Positions 17,275 through 26,562 of a stretch of DNA of 64,000 nucleotides are shown here, piece by piece. The translations under genes and the position numbers were made by a program. The DNA comes from Microcoleus sp. EPA2 (GTDB lineage Bacteria > Cyanobacteriota > Cyanobacteriia > Cyanobacteriales > Microcoleaceae). A model generated the notes under the pieces. That model worked only from the letters and a program-made list of their open reading frames with translations, made no database searches and was not told the DNA's origin. How positions within the stretch are numbered: the stretch's first letter is position 1; every line of letters begins with the position of its first letter. Location: the NCBI GenBank assembly GCA_020882975.1, contig JAHRFD010000011.1:86958-150957 (forward strand), in the 5' to 3' direction.

Positions 17275-18261
17275 CTACAAACTTAATAGCTGTCGCTTCC
17301 TTTCCAATTCTTGATTTTGAGCATCCACAAACTTCAACATTCGGTAAAGCACCTCTATTTGTGGCAACTTAACTCCTCTTTGCTCCGCCAATCGTATCGG
17401 ATTACCAAAAATCGCTTCAACTTCTAGGGGGCGCAATTCATCGTAATCGATTTTCATGCTGGTACGGTAGGGTTTCATTTTGTGAGTGTAGTCGAGCATA
17501 TGTGGAATAAAGTTATCGGGAATAATCCGATCGTAACTTTTTGCTCCCGCTACTACTTCCCTCATAATTTCTTCAATTAAAATCAGAGTATCGGGATTAG
17601 CCATCAGTTCGTCTGTTCTCGCATTCAATACTACAGACAGTCCATTATAAGGAATATTCCAAACCAGTTTTTTCCACCTCGATAAAAGTAAATCTTCGCT
17701 CAATTTAATCGGAACCTTTGCGTGTTTAAAATCGTTCGCAATCTGATTCAATCTATTAGTTATTTTTTGGGGATTATAGTTTTCGGAATATTCCCCCATG
17801 GTGATAGTCCCGTAATCGAGATGGCAGATGTGACCGGGCCCAATTTTATAAGAACATAAAAAACACAGCCCGCCAATCACTCGTTCTGGACCGACTATTT
17901 TAGCTACTTCTGGTTCGATATCCAGTCCATTTTGCAATACTAAAACCACGCCATTATCTTTTAATAAACCAGGTAAAATTTTGGGCAATAAGTGATTTTG
18001 AGTGGTTTTTAGGGCTACAATTACCACATCGCATTTAGGCATTTTGTGCGCGTCGTGGTAGGCGCGGACTTGGGAGAGGGTGAAGTCACCTTCGGGAGAC
18101 TCGACAATCAAACCGTGTTTTTTGACGCGATCGTAATCGCTGCGTAGCAAAAAATTAACTTCTAAACCGGCTTTTTGCAGTTTAGCACCATAGAATCCGC
18201 CTAAAGCTCCGGTGCCGACGATGGCATAATTGCGATTGCGATTTGGCATATTAATCATCAA
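17275..18261 (-). CDS. 2-dehydropantoate 2-reductase family protein
   Basis: Ketopantoate reductase (PanE/ApbA) makes pantoate for CoA synthesis with NADPH. The 328-residue protein starts with a Rossmann motif AIVGTGALGGFYGAKL at about residues 13-28, continues with VIVALKTTQNHLLPKIL and VLVLQNGLDIEPEVA, and carries the catalytic Lys segment SRWKKLVWNIPYNGLSVVLN near residue 190. The C-terminal domain is full length. Several paralogues of this family exist in cyanobacteria and not all make pantoate, so I leave the symbol blank. The DHNA-CoA thioesterase gene lies 28 bases upstream of its start on the same strand. Confidence 0.9.
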   Translation of the reverse strand: MMINMPNRNRNYAIVGTGALGGFYGAKLQKAGLEVNFLLRSDYDRVKKHGLIVESPEGDFTLSQVRAYHDAHKMPKCDVVIVALKTTQNHLLPKILPGLLKDNGVVLVLQNGLDIEPEVAKIVGPERVIGGLCFLCSYKIGPGHICHLDYGTITMGEYSENYNPQKITNRLNQIANDFKHAKVPIKLSEDLLLSRWKKLVWNIPYNGLSVVLNARTDELMANPDTLILIEEIMREVVAGAKSYDRIIPDNFIPHMLDYTHKMKPYRTSMKIDYDELRPLEVEAIFGNPIRLAEQRGVKLPQIEVLYRMLKFVDAQNQELERKRQLLSL

Positions 18262-18289
18262 GAAATAAACAGTAGAAACAATCTAAACT

Positions 18290-18697
18290 CTACAATGGGC
18301 TGAGCCACTGCATCAATTGTTCCGATAGCTGTGTTCTAGTTCGGTTAACTGAATTAATGCAGACGTGCTTAGTAACAGCCTTAGCTGCGGATTTCCCTGT
18401 AATTTCTCCCAAAAAAACTTGATATGCAATTTCAAATTCATCGCCTGCAAGCTGTTTTGGTGTCAATTGAATAGTTAGGCGATCGCCTGCAAACATCGGG
18501 CGGTAAAAATCTACATTAGCATGAATTATCGGAATGGCTAGCTCGGCCTTGCTAAAAAATGCTTTGAGATTGATTCCCGATGCGGCCAGAGATGCCTCGT
18601 AAGCTTCATGGCACATCGCCAAGACGTTAGTAAAGTATACAACTCCAGCAGCATCGGTATCCTGAAAGCGGACAGTGCGGGTGTAAGTAAAAGACAT
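18290..18697 (-). CDS. 1,4-dihydroxy-2-naphthoyl-CoA thioesterase (hotdog fold)
   Basis: This enzyme hydrolyses DHNA-CoA to free DHNA, the substrate of MenA. I start at ATG 18697 (MSFTYTRTVRFQDTDAAGVV), giving 135 residues; the longer frame upstream runs through low-complexity DNA. The 4-hydroxybenzoyl-CoA thioesterase signature FQDTDAAGVVYFTNVLAMCH holds the catalytic Asp at residue 14. This matches the family of the Synechocystis enzyme slr0204. Its presence 1.3 kb from menE makes the phylloquinone role likely. The short gap to the panE-like gene suggests a shared transcript. A general acyl-CoA thioesterase is the alternative. Confidence 0.87.
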   Translation of the reverse strand: MSFTYTRTVRFQDTDAAGVVYFTNVLAMCHEAYEASLAASGINLKAFFSKAELAIPIIHANVDFYRPMFAGDRLTIQLTPKQLAGDEFEIAYQVFLGEITGKSAAKAVTKHVCINSVNRTRTQLSEQLMQWLSPL

Positions 18698-18794
18698 TTC
18701 CAGTAGGTTTGAGTTTTGAGGTTTGAGTTTTGAGTTAAAAATCTGGTATTTATTTAATTCAAAACTCATAAAATTTTGTCCTGAACTTGATTTT

Positions 18795-19241
18795 TTAACC
18801 TTTGTTTTTAATCAACATCACGTCGATTATTTTGATGGCAATTTCTTCGGAAAGTCCCAGGGCAATGTACAGATCGTTCAAAAGCTGTTCTTCTTCTTGG
18901 GAAACTTCACCATCTGCTAAAGCGATATCAGTTGTAACCGCAAAAACAGTTTCTTTTAATTCGTCGGGAAGTGTGGCTAAAGCCGCATTAAATAATACTT
19001 GAACTCCTTGTCTTTGCAGCAGCATCAGTAGTCGATCGAGCATTTTTTTCATGACATCATTCGGATAGCTTCTAAACAGTTGCATCCGAGATAAAGTCAT
19101 GCTTAAAACTTGACTTTCATTTTCATTAATGTAACCATCGGCTGCTACGGCAATTAGGGCGATCGCTGCAAATGCTTCGGCAGGCCCCAAAGTGACTTCA
19201 CTATGTTGGCGAGTCTGCGCTATTTTATCAAATAAACCCAT
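18795..19241 (-). CDS. TerB-family protein
   Basis: The 148-residue protein has the paired acidic repeat of TerB: LIAVAADGYINENESQVLS near residue 32 and DIALADGEVSQEEEQLLNDL near residue 110. These are short helical repeats with Asp/Glu-rich loops that bind metal in tellurite-resistance TerB. Despite the name, cyanobacterial members have no shown role in tellurite resistance. No membrane segment or signal peptide is present. The DUF815 ATPase lies 35 bases upstream on the same strand, so the two could be co-transcribed; TerB-like proteins are often linked with ATPases and membrane stress modules. Confidence 0.86.
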   Translation of the reverse strand: MGLFDKIAQTRQHSEVTLGPAEAFAAIALIAVAADGYINENESQVLSMTLSRMQLFRSYPNDVMKKMLDRLLMLLQRQGVQVLFNAALATLPDELKETVFAVTTDIALADGEVSQEEEQLLNDLYIALGLSEEIAIKIIDVMLIKNKG

Positions 19242-19275
19242 GGTAATTTCCTCATTCTTTAGTGTTTGAATTGTA

Positions 19276-20580
19276 CTACTTTTGTGAAAGAGCTAACTCT
19301 GCCTTCAGAAAATCTACAAACTGTCGGGCTGTTCGGCCCGATCGCCCATTACGGCGAGTTGCCCACTCTTTAGCCCGGTGTTCCAAATCTTCAGGTGCCA
19401 GTTGGATGCCAGCCAGGAGCGCCAGATGTCGGACAATGGTTAAATAAGTGTTTTGATCGGCCGGTTCAAAAGTTAAAGTCAAGCCAAAGCGATCGCTAAA
19501 TGAAAGTTTTTCCTGCACCGTATCCCAAGCGTGAATTTCATCACCATCGCGGGGGCGGGGTCTATCGTCAAAAAACTCTCGAATTAAATGCCGCCTATTA
19601 GATGTGGCGTAAACAACTACATTTTGAGCTTTGGCGGTGACATTCCCTTCTAAAACCACTTTCAAGGCTTTAAAAGCATCATCATCTTCCTCAAAGGAAA
19701 GGTCATCTACAAAAATAATAAACTTCTGAGGAACACCTCGCAACTGTTCCATAATTAGCGGTAAATCTTGCAAATCGGATTTAGATACTTCAATCAAGCG
19801 CAAATTGCGATCGCCAAACTCATTCAACAGCGACTTCACCAAAGAAGACTTACCAGAACCACGACTACCGTATAGCAAAACGTGCAAAGCCGGATAACCC
19901 GCCAGCAAAAATTCCGTATTTTTGACCAAAGCATCTCGTTGCCAATCGCAGCAAACCAACTCTTTCAACTTGATGCGATCGGGATGATAAATACTCGACA
20001 ACTGACCGTTTCGCCACTGAAATGCGCGATATTCAGCAAATAAACCAGTGCCAAACTTGCGGTAATATTCTGCCAAAGATTCCGCAGCACTCGACCAATT
20101 TTCCAGTTTTCCAGGCAGAGGCAAATCGTCGCTTTCTTTAATAGTTTCAGAATCCCAAATCGGAGGTACGGCTTCCAGTTGTCCAGCGACTCGCACCCAC
20201 TTACTCAACTGCTCCCCGCTGCATTGATAAAGATTTTGTAACACTTGTAAATCATGTCGCGCGGCTTCCACTAAGGCGGGAGACAAACTGGCAAAATCTG
20301 TTTTTTGAGCTTGGCGAGAAAAGGGGTTTTCGTCTTTGAGGATTTGGGAAATCAGGAAACCTTTCCAGCTCATATTTTGAGCAGCCTGAACTTTAAACCA
20401 GTTCCCATAGGCTGTCAGACAGTCAATACCGCTGACTTCGCTATGGTGCAGGGCTTGCAACAAATCCAGAAAAGCTTGACCAGCAGGGCTTTTGAAGACA
20501 GATTGATACAGCAACAGGGATGCTGCTTGGCGTTGGAGGTAGCGAATTTGGGCGATCGCACCAGAAGTTAGGGCCGACAT
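19276..20580 (-). CDS. DUF815-family P-loop ATPase
   Basis: I start at ATG 20580 (MSALTSGAIAQIRYLQRQAA), giving 434 residues. The Walker A motif YGSRGSGKSSLVKSLLNEFG is near residue 230 and the Walker B-like FIIFVDDLSFEEDDDAFKAL near 285, followed by the sensor segment VVYATSNRRHLIREFF. These are the marks of the DUF815 AAA-like family, found in many bacteria with no settled function. The N-terminal 200 residues are helical and lack a known domain. A gap of 35 bases to terB-like suggests an operon. Confidence in family is high, in function nil. Confidence 0.9.
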   Translation of the reverse strand: MSALTSGAIAQIRYLQRQAASLLLYQSVFKSPAGQAFLDLLQALHHSEVSGIDCLTAYGNWFKVQAAQNMSWKGFLISQILKDENPFSRQAQKTDFASLSPALVEAARHDLQVLQNLYQCSGEQLSKWVRVAGQLEAVPPIWDSETIKESDDLPLPGKLENWSSAAESLAEYYRKFGTGLFAEYRAFQWRNGQLSSIYHPDRIKLKELVCCDWQRDALVKNTEFLLAGYPALHVLLYGSRGSGKSSLVKSLLNEFGDRNLRLIEVSKSDLQDLPLIMEQLRGVPQKFIIFVDDLSFEEDDDAFKALKVVLEGNVTAKAQNVVVYATSNRRHLIREFFDDRPRPRDGDEIHAWDTVQEKLSFSDRFGLTLTFEPADQNTYLTIVRHLALLAGIQLAPEDLEHRAKEWATRRNGRSGRTARQFVDFLKAELALSQK

Positions 20581-20707
20581 AATTGCAGTTGTATAACGAA
20601 GTGAAATATCCCAGTGGGGTTTAATAAATTTTCTAACAATTAGTGACACTAATTGCAGGCCGCGCTGTATAAATTTAGATGCACTTGTGAAATCAGAAGG
20701 ATAAAAA

Positions 20708-21031
20708 ATGAATTTAGGTATAGCAGCAGCCCTAGGCTATGGGACTTTAACCCTGATTGGTGGCATCATGGGCTACGTCAAGGCAAAAAGCCAAGCCTCC
20801 TTAATTTCTGGTCTCCTTAGCGGTTCGCTGCTAATTTTAGCTGGCATCGCCCAGATCCTGGGACAAAGTTGGGGTTTAATATTAGCAGCAGCCATTTCTG
20901 CTGTTTTAGTAGTGGTGTTTATTCTGCGGTTGGCAAAAACTCGCAAATTCATGCCAGCAGGAATGTTAATTTTAGCCAGCTTAGCCTCTTTCGGAGCGAT
21001 CGCCTACGAAATCAGCGGTCAATATCAATAG
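20708..21031 (+). CDS. TMEM14/UPF0136 family membrane protein
   Basis: A 107-residue protein made of four membrane helices: residues 1-24, 30-50, 56-76 and 84-104. The glycine-rich first helix GIAAALGYGTLTLIGGIMGY followed by KAKSQASLISGLLSGSLL is the signature of the Tmem14 family, whose plant members export fatty acids from plastids. In cyanobacteria a similar role in fatty-acid export has been proposed; I have no local evidence for it. It is divergent from the DUF815 ATPase. The start is well placed after GAAGGATAAAA. Confidence 0.9.
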   Translation: MNLGIAAALGYGTLTLIGGIMGYVKAKSQASLISGLLSGSLLILAGIAQILGQSWGLILAAAISAVLVVVFILRLAKTRKFMPAGMLILASLASFGAIAYEISGQYQ

Positions 21032-21189
21032 TCAGTGAATTGTTGACTGTTGTCGATCGTTAGTTGTTATTTGCGTCGCCCTGAGCGAAGTCGAAGGGTT
21101 GTTTGTTTTGTTGGTTTTGAGTCTGGTTGAATCTTGTTCCCAGGCTATTCCTGGGAATACATACCTAGAGGCTCTGCCTCCAATAATTC

Positions 21190-21263
21190 ATAACAAATAA
21201 CCCATAACAAATAACCCATAACAAATAACCAATAACCAATAACCAATAACCAATAACCAATAA
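21190..21263. repeat. AATAACC heptamer STRR array
   Basis: More than nine imperfect ATAACCA/ATAACAA heptamers run up to the stop codon of the minus-strand gene at 21264. The array sits between the convergent TMEM14 and 341-residue protein genes. Confidence 0.8.
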
Positions 21264-22289
21264 CTATTGACCAATCACGGATTCAATATGCTGCTGAACT
21301 TCCTGGAGTTGTTGGAACTGCAATTCCATCCAATTTTTTTGGGCCGCTCGCTGTTCCGGTGTTTCTTTCTGGTATCTCACCTGCTTTTCTAAAAAATCAC
21401 TGTAGAACCTCATCATTTTTTCAATTGTTTGAATTGCTAAATTAATCCGGTCTTCAAATATTAAAATAATCAAATTATCTATAATCGCTCCAATCACCTT
21501 ACAACATTCTTCAAAATCTACCAAACTGATTCCCATATTGCTTTTATGCACCAGAGTTTCCACCGGAACTTTGACGGTTTCTTTGAAAGTCTTCAGATCG
21601 GAGATTGGCAAATATTTCATAGGTTCGGTAAACTTAGAGACAATTTCTCCGCCTAGGGACTGTACTTGCTCTCTAAAATTAGATTGACTTTGGATATCGA
21701 AGCATTCAATACAAAATTCAAGTTTTTCTATGTCTATACTTTGTAATTCTTTGAAAATTACATTAAGTTCATTTTCCACAACCAAAACTACCCGCTCTGC
21801 ATGGAAATTCACTTCATTTCTTAACTCTTTATGTAAATTATTTTTTTCATAAAAACCAATAGTATCTCTGAGAAACTTTTGCTGATTTTCATCCCACAAA
21901 AACCACTGATTTTGTAACTTAGCAGCCTTTTCTTTCCAGAGTTGGCGCACTTTAACAACAGCTTCATATTTGCCCTGTTTTCCTAAATTACGAATTCTCG
22001 CATCGCATCCGGTAAGTTTGCCAATTTGCTCCCAAATATCCACGGAAGATGCTTGAGCAATTCTCGGCTTGCTATGCCAGATATCCTCAGCATGAGATAC
22101 ATCTTTAAAACACACCTGAAGTAAAGCCTTGAGTCTGAGGGCAGATTGCTTAATTTCTTGAATGCAGGGTTGCACATCTACGCTGAGGTTAGTAGCTGAC
22201 TGTTTCATTTCTAGGGATTGGTATTCGTCTGCGAGCAATCGATCGCTAAACTGGGTAATAGCCTGGAATACCTTGAGATATTCATTCAT
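21264..22289 (-). CDS. Unrecognised helical protein, 341 residues
   Basis: I do not recognise this protein. It is charged, soluble and strongly helical, with likely coiled-coil stretches at residues 105-185 (KYEAVVKVRQLWKEKAAKLQ and on) and 300-340 (ETPEQRAAQKNWMELQFQQL). No signal peptide, membrane helix or catalytic motif is visible. It is divergent from the 474-residue protein, their starts only 78 bases apart, so the two probably share a promoter region and perhaps a function. The start ATG 22289 (MNEYLKVFQAITQF) gives no clear ribosome binding site. Codon use looks like the neighbours. A structural or partner protein for its neighbour is an inference only. Confidence 0.75.
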   Translation of the reverse strand: MNEYLKVFQAITQFSDRLLADEYQSLEMKQSATNLSVDVQPCIQEIKQSALRLKALLQVCFKDVSHAEDIWHSKPRIAQASSVDIWEQIGKLTGCDARIRNLGKQGKYEAVVKVRQLWKEKAAKLQNQWFLWDENQQKFLRDTIGFYEKNNLHKELRNEVNFHAERVVLVVENELNVIFKELQSIDIEKLEFCIECFDIQSQSNFREQVQSLGGEIVSKFTEPMKYLPISDLKTFKETVKVPVETLVHKSNMGISLVDFEECCKVIGAIIDNLIILIFEDRINLAIQTIEKMMRFYSDFLEKQVRYQKETPEQRAAQKNWMELQFQQLQEVQQHIESVIGQ

Positions 22290-22367
22290 TTCGTTTTATT
22301 CCTCTCTCTCCCTAAATAGCATACAATACAAAACATCTGCCTTTTTGAATGCAAACTGAGCCACAAC

Positions 22368-23792
22368 ATGAATTATGTATTCACCCCTACAACTCAGGCT
22401 CTACTCAATACTGGCAACCTGGTACAGCCTGCTACCCAAAAAGGAAAATTGCTGCCCGCAGCTAGAGATCCAGTGACTGGGGAGTTTGTGGAGATTGCCA
22501 AAATATTTTATCAATCAACGAGTGAAATTCCAGAAACTCGCGGAGTTTTAGGATTGCTAGCACACTTGGCAGGAGGTAGCCCCCTAGAGCCATTGGTAGC
22601 CCCTGTGCATCTGACAATGGCACCCTTGCAGATTGCTCAAACTCATGTGGGATTTCAAAAAATATACAGAGTGCTTAATTCGCTAAAAATTAATTTGGCT
22701 GTGATGCAAGCCACTACTGCTGTTATTGGTGTCGGGAATGTATCCCCGACCATTTTGTCAGCAGTAAATCTCGAACAAATATTACAATTAAAAGAAGAAG
22801 CAAAGCAGCAAAGGCTAAAAATTAAAGATGGTTTTATCGATCTCAGGCATATCCTCAAAGACAAAGGAGTAGAGGTAATTCAGCAGATTTATAAGGTGGC
22901 TCATGACTCAAAATTTGAGGTACACCGCCAGCAATTGGTTAATGGTTATGAGGTTTTTTCTAAAGGGATTAAACGCTGCCAGTCTGCCCTGACTGTAGGG
23001 GATGTGAAACTGCGGAATTCGGAAATTAATAGCGGGCGTGAAGAGTTGTTTGAGGCTTTAAAAATCTATGAAAATTCCTGTTTTTTGGAGGGGTTGTGTT
23101 CGGCGGGACAAATGAGGAAAATTGAATGCGTTTGGGCGATAGAACAGGCGATCGCCGTTACGTTTCAGTTGCAGCGGGCCTATGATATGGTTAGCGATCG
23201 CCTCCAGGAACTCCAATCAAAAATCCGTCAACATTGTCTAACTGTGGTTAAAGAATGCCAATCGGAACTAGAACTAGATTTTTTATTTCCCGAAATTATC
23301 AGAATTCTCGGTCACGATTTAAATGCGCTGGAATTTTGGCATCTGGAGGTTGATTGGATGCAAACTTTGTCCCCAAAGGATCAGCACCAATTAGCGAGTT
23401 TAGATCAACTAACTGTAGATAATTTAAAAAGTACGATCCAGACTCCATTCACTATAGTAGCCCCGGAATTTTCACTCTATGAAGATTTAAAGCAAAAGTC
23501 TCACTTTCTCTCCTTGCGGGACCAGCTAGCGATCGCCCTGAAGCCGGAACTCCGCCGAGGACAGGAATTTTATATCAGCCAACAGGCGATCGCCACTGGA
23601 TATCCAGCATTAGCCCCCTCCAGTTGGCAAGAAATATCAGATTTAACTGTAGCTAATCTCTACTATTATTTTAAGTTCCGAGAAGACTCAATGGACATTT
23701 ATCCAAATCACGAGGAATTAGAGCAGTTGTCAGTTGTCAATTGTGGACTCAATTTAAAATCAAAAATCGAAAATCTCCCATCTCAAATCTAA
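22368..23792 (+). CDS. Unrecognised helical protein with one hydrophobic hairpin, 474 residues
   Basis: The protein begins MNYVFTPTTQALLNTGNLVQ. Around residues 105-135 a moderately hydrophobic stretch, INLAVMQATTAVIGVGNVSP then TILSAVNL, is set within long helices (QILQLKEEAKQQRLKIKDGF). This helix, hydrophobic hairpin, helix plan is seen in alpha-pore-forming proteins but also in other helical families; I see no sequence match to a named toxin. The last about 20 residues (LSVVNCGLNLKSKIENLPSQ) are encoded by repeat-like DNA, so the original stop may have been lost. It is divergent from the 341-residue protein and convergent with the WD40 kinase. Confidence 0.75.
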   Translation: MNYVFTPTTQALLNTGNLVQPATQKGKLLPAARDPVTGEFVEIAKIFYQSTSEIPETRGVLGLLAHLAGGSPLEPLVAPVHLTMAPLQIAQTHVGFQKIYRVLNSLKINLAVMQATTAVIGVGNVSPTILSAVNLEQILQLKEEAKQQRLKIKDGFIDLRHILKDKGVEVIQQIYKVAHDSKFEVHRQQLVNGYEVFSKGIKRCQSALTVGDVKLRNSEINSGREELFEALKIYENSCFLEGLCSAGQMRKIECVWAIEQAIAVTFQLQRAYDMVSDRLQELQSKIRQHCLTVVKECQSELELDFLFPEIIRILGHDLNALEFWHLEVDWMQTLSPKDQHQLASLDQLTVDNLKSTIQTPFTIVAPEFSLYEDLKQKSHFLSLRDQLAIALKPELRRGQEFYISQQAIATGYPALAPSSWQEISDLTVANLYYYFKFREDSMDIYPNHEELEQLSVVNCGLNLKSKIENLPSQI

Positions 23793-23810
23793 AACTATCC
23801 CACAGCGTGA

Positions 23811-26312
23811 TTATCTCAGCCACAACCTAATAGTATTATCTTTAGAACCACTAGCAATAGTTTTGCCATCGGGGCTAAAAGTCACCACATAAACCTCATC
23901 GGAATGTCCGGTCAAAGTATTCAGCAATTCACCAGTAGCCACATCCCAAATTTTAATAGTTTTATCCTTACTGCCGCTAGCAATAAATTTCCCGTCATGA
24001 CTGATAGCAACCGATACAATATCATCAGAATGTCCCTTAATAGAACGAATCAACTCCCCGGTTTCCAGATTCCAAACTTTAATACTTTCATCATAAGAAC
24101 CACTAAATAATGTTTTGCCATCGGGACTAATAGCCACAGTTCTCACCTGGTCTGCATGACCATCAAGAGTCTTGAGCAACCTCCCAGTTACCACATCAAC
24201 AATTGTAATTTTATTATCCTTAGAAGCACTTACCAAAGTTTTGCCATCGGGACTAAAAGCCACAGAATAAACAAAATCTGTATGGTCTGGCAAAGTATTA
24301 ATTAGTCGGCCATCTACAGCATCCCAAATCTTGGTTGTCTTATCTCCACTGCCGCTAGCAATTAGTTTACCATCGCGACTAATCGCCACGGACCAAACAG
24401 AAGCATTATGGTCAAGACTGCGAATCAATTGCCCTGTTTTCAAATCCCACAGCATCACTCTCCAAAAACCCGTACCAGTTACCAATCGCGAGCCATTTGA
24501 GTCAAAAGCAACGGACCAAACCGTGGATGAATCACCCTGAAAAGTACGGAGCGACTTACCTGTAGCTAAATCCCAAATTTGGATAGTTTTATCCTTGGAA
24601 CCGCTGGCTAATATCAAGCCATCTGGACTAAAAGCCACGGCTCCAACTGCATCGGAATGTTGAGCAAAATTTTTGACTTTGGGGTTTTGCCAGCGGAGGC
24701 CTTCTTGGCATTTTTCTTGTAAGTTTTTAGCTGATAAATAGCTAGTGGAAGTGTTAGCAATTTTGGGTATTTCGCCGATGCACTCTTCATAATTGCTTTC
24801 TTGATAAAGAGCATTAATTTGATTAACTTGTTGCGAGTCCCTCGCCAGTCGCTGCTGCCATTCTTGCCATTTCAAATAGCCATAAATTCCGCCGATCGCC
24901 GCTAAAATAGCAGCCATTGCAGCTCCCGCAAGTAAAGGATTGAATTTGCGAGTTTCCGGCGGGGCAATTGGTGCGGTATTCTTGACCGTCAAGTCAGTTT
25001 TTCCGTTTAAATTAAGCGGTGAGTAGGTCCCTTGACTGGGCTGCAAGTTGAGTGGAGAAATAGTTTCCCCAGGGGACTGATTAGACTTGCCGTGTCCTGC
25101 TAAGACTGTATAAATTGCCTTATATAATTTCGAGAATAAAGATTTAGGGACGACTAATTCTTCTATGTTTGCCGCATCTTCATCCGTAAGTCCTAAAACT
25201 TGCTGCAACCGTTTTAATTCATCGCGAGTTGTCGCCGAAAACGGATATTCTTGCTGCATTGCTTCTTGCAGTGCTTGTTCGTAGCGTTCCCCTTTTTCCC
25301 TGTATTTGCGGTAAGGATTTAATACCTCGTCTTCGATGGCTTCTGCTTCTTCTGGTAGCAAATCCAAGCTGACACGCAGTTCGTCTAATATTCGGCGGCC
25401 GACAACTGTAATGTCACCGCGACTGCTAGTGCGTCGATCGACTTCTTCGCGATATATGGTGAGTTTGGGAATGCGCGATCGCGAGCGATCGCCTATTTTT
25501 CTCAAATCGGCTAAAGCTTCCGACGCCGACTGATATCGTTCCCGAAAATCGTAGCGCACCATATTATCTAAAACATCAGCTAGCCCTTGGGAACAGTTGG
25601 CTAAATGCCGCCAAATTATTTCACCTTTATTAGAATTTTTCAAATCTCGCAGTTTCGGCAAATCGTAAGCCGGCACGCCAGTAATCGCTTGGATGCCCAT
25701 CATTCCCAAAGCATAGATATCGCTATTGAGTTGGGGGTTATATTGAAATTGTTCGATCGGCATATATTCCAGAGTCCCGATCCGCACAGTCACCGGCGCT
25801 TGTCGTTGGGCTATATGTATTTCCTTCACCGATCCAAAATCGATCAAAACTAATTTATTGTCGGCATAGCGGCGAATTAAATTGGCTGGTTTGATATCTC
25901 GGTGAATTACTCCATGTCCATGTACAAATACCAAAATTTCTAACAGTTCTTTCAGCAAAGAAATCATTTTTTCTTCTGTTAGTGGCTTGCCGGGGACAAT
26001 CTCTGTGGATAAGGAGTGACCAGCAATAAATGATTCTACTAAGAAAAACTCTTCATTTTCTTCAAAATAAGCAAATAATTGAGGAATTTGGTCATGTAAA
26101 CCGAGCTTTTCTAGAACTTCTGCTTCTTTTTGGAAAAGACGGCGCGTAGCATTAATTAATTTCGGTTCGCTGCTACCTGGACGCAGGTGCTTGACAAAAC
26201 ACTGAGGTTCACCTGGACGGCGAATATCTTTAGCGAGATAGGTTAGTCCAAATTCTCCTGTTTCTATGACTTCAATGATTTGATAGCGTCCATCTAAAAG
26301 TTGGCTCACCAT
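23811..26312 (-). CDS. Serine/threonine protein kinase with C-terminal WD40 propeller
   Basis: I start at ATG 26312 (MVSQLLDGRYQIIEVIETGE), giving 833 residues. The kinase domain spans about residues 8-275, with the ATP-binding Lys in CFVKHLRPG, the catalytic loop HRDIKPANL starting at residue 137 and the DFG motif in LVLIDFGSVKEI. A linker follows, containing a DUF4384-like or helical segment (EEAEAIEDEVLNPYRKYREK), then one membrane helix (LLAGAAMAAILAAIGGIYGY, near residue 490) and seven WD40 repeats from about 545 to the end, each with a GHSD...SPDG...WD pattern. The plan is typical of cyanobacterial Hanks-type kinases: cytoplasmic kinase and a propeller on the other side of the membrane or membrane-proximal. 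The substrate is unknown. Confidence 0.93.
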   Translation of the reverse strand: MVSQLLDGRYQIIEVIETGEFGLTYLAKDIRRPGEPQCFVKHLRPGSSEPKLINATRRLFQKEAEVLEKLGLHDQIPQLFAYFEENEEFFLVESFIAGHSLSTEIVPGKPLTEEKMISLLKELLEILVFVHGHGVIHRDIKPANLIRRYADNKLVLIDFGSVKEIHIAQRQAPVTVRIGTLEYMPIEQFQYNPQLNSDIYALGMMGIQAITGVPAYDLPKLRDLKNSNKGEIIWRHLANCSQGLADVLDNMVRYDFRERYQSASEALADLRKIGDRSRSRIPKLTIYREEVDRRTSSRGDITVVGRRILDELRVSLDLLPEEAEAIEDEVLNPYRKYREKGERYEQALQEAMQQEYPFSATTRDELKRLQQVLGLTDEDAANIEELVVPKSLFSKLYKAIYTVLAGHGKSNQSPGETISPLNLQPSQGTYSPLNLNGKTDLTVKNTAPIAPPETRKFNPLLAGAAMAAILAAIGGIYGYLKWQEWQQRLARDSQQVNQINALYQESNYEECIGEIPKIANTSTSYLSAKNLQEKCQEGLRWQNPKVKNFAQHSDAVGAVAFSPDGLILASGSKDKTIQIWDLATGKSLRTFQGDSSTVWSVAFDSNGSRLVTGTGFWRVMLWDLKTGQLIRSLDHNASVWSVAISRDGKLIASGSGDKTTKIWDAVDGRLINTLPDHTDFVYSVAFSPDGKTLVSASKDNKITIVDVVTGRLLKTLDGHADQVRTVAISPDGKTLFSGSYDESIKVWNLETGELIRSIKGHSDDIVSVAISHDGKFIASGSKDKTIKIWDVATGELLNTLTGHSDEVYVVTFSPDGKTIASGSKDNTIRLWLR

Positions 26313-26562
26313 GATAATAACGCAGCCTTTTTTTGGTTGATTTTCGCCAGAAACAGTTTTACTGTTGGGTCGGTTGTAGTCGAGTCTCCATCCCATCCTC
26401 TCCCCCTTCCCAAGGGGAGTAAGGGGGTGATGCAACCATGCTCCTATCGGGGGTTCAAGGAGCTAATCCTTCTTGCTTCTTCCTGACTCGGTTCCTGTGC
26501 TTCGACTACGGGAGCGGATCGACGCACTCGTTGGATCTTCTTGCTTCAACATCGGCCATACT

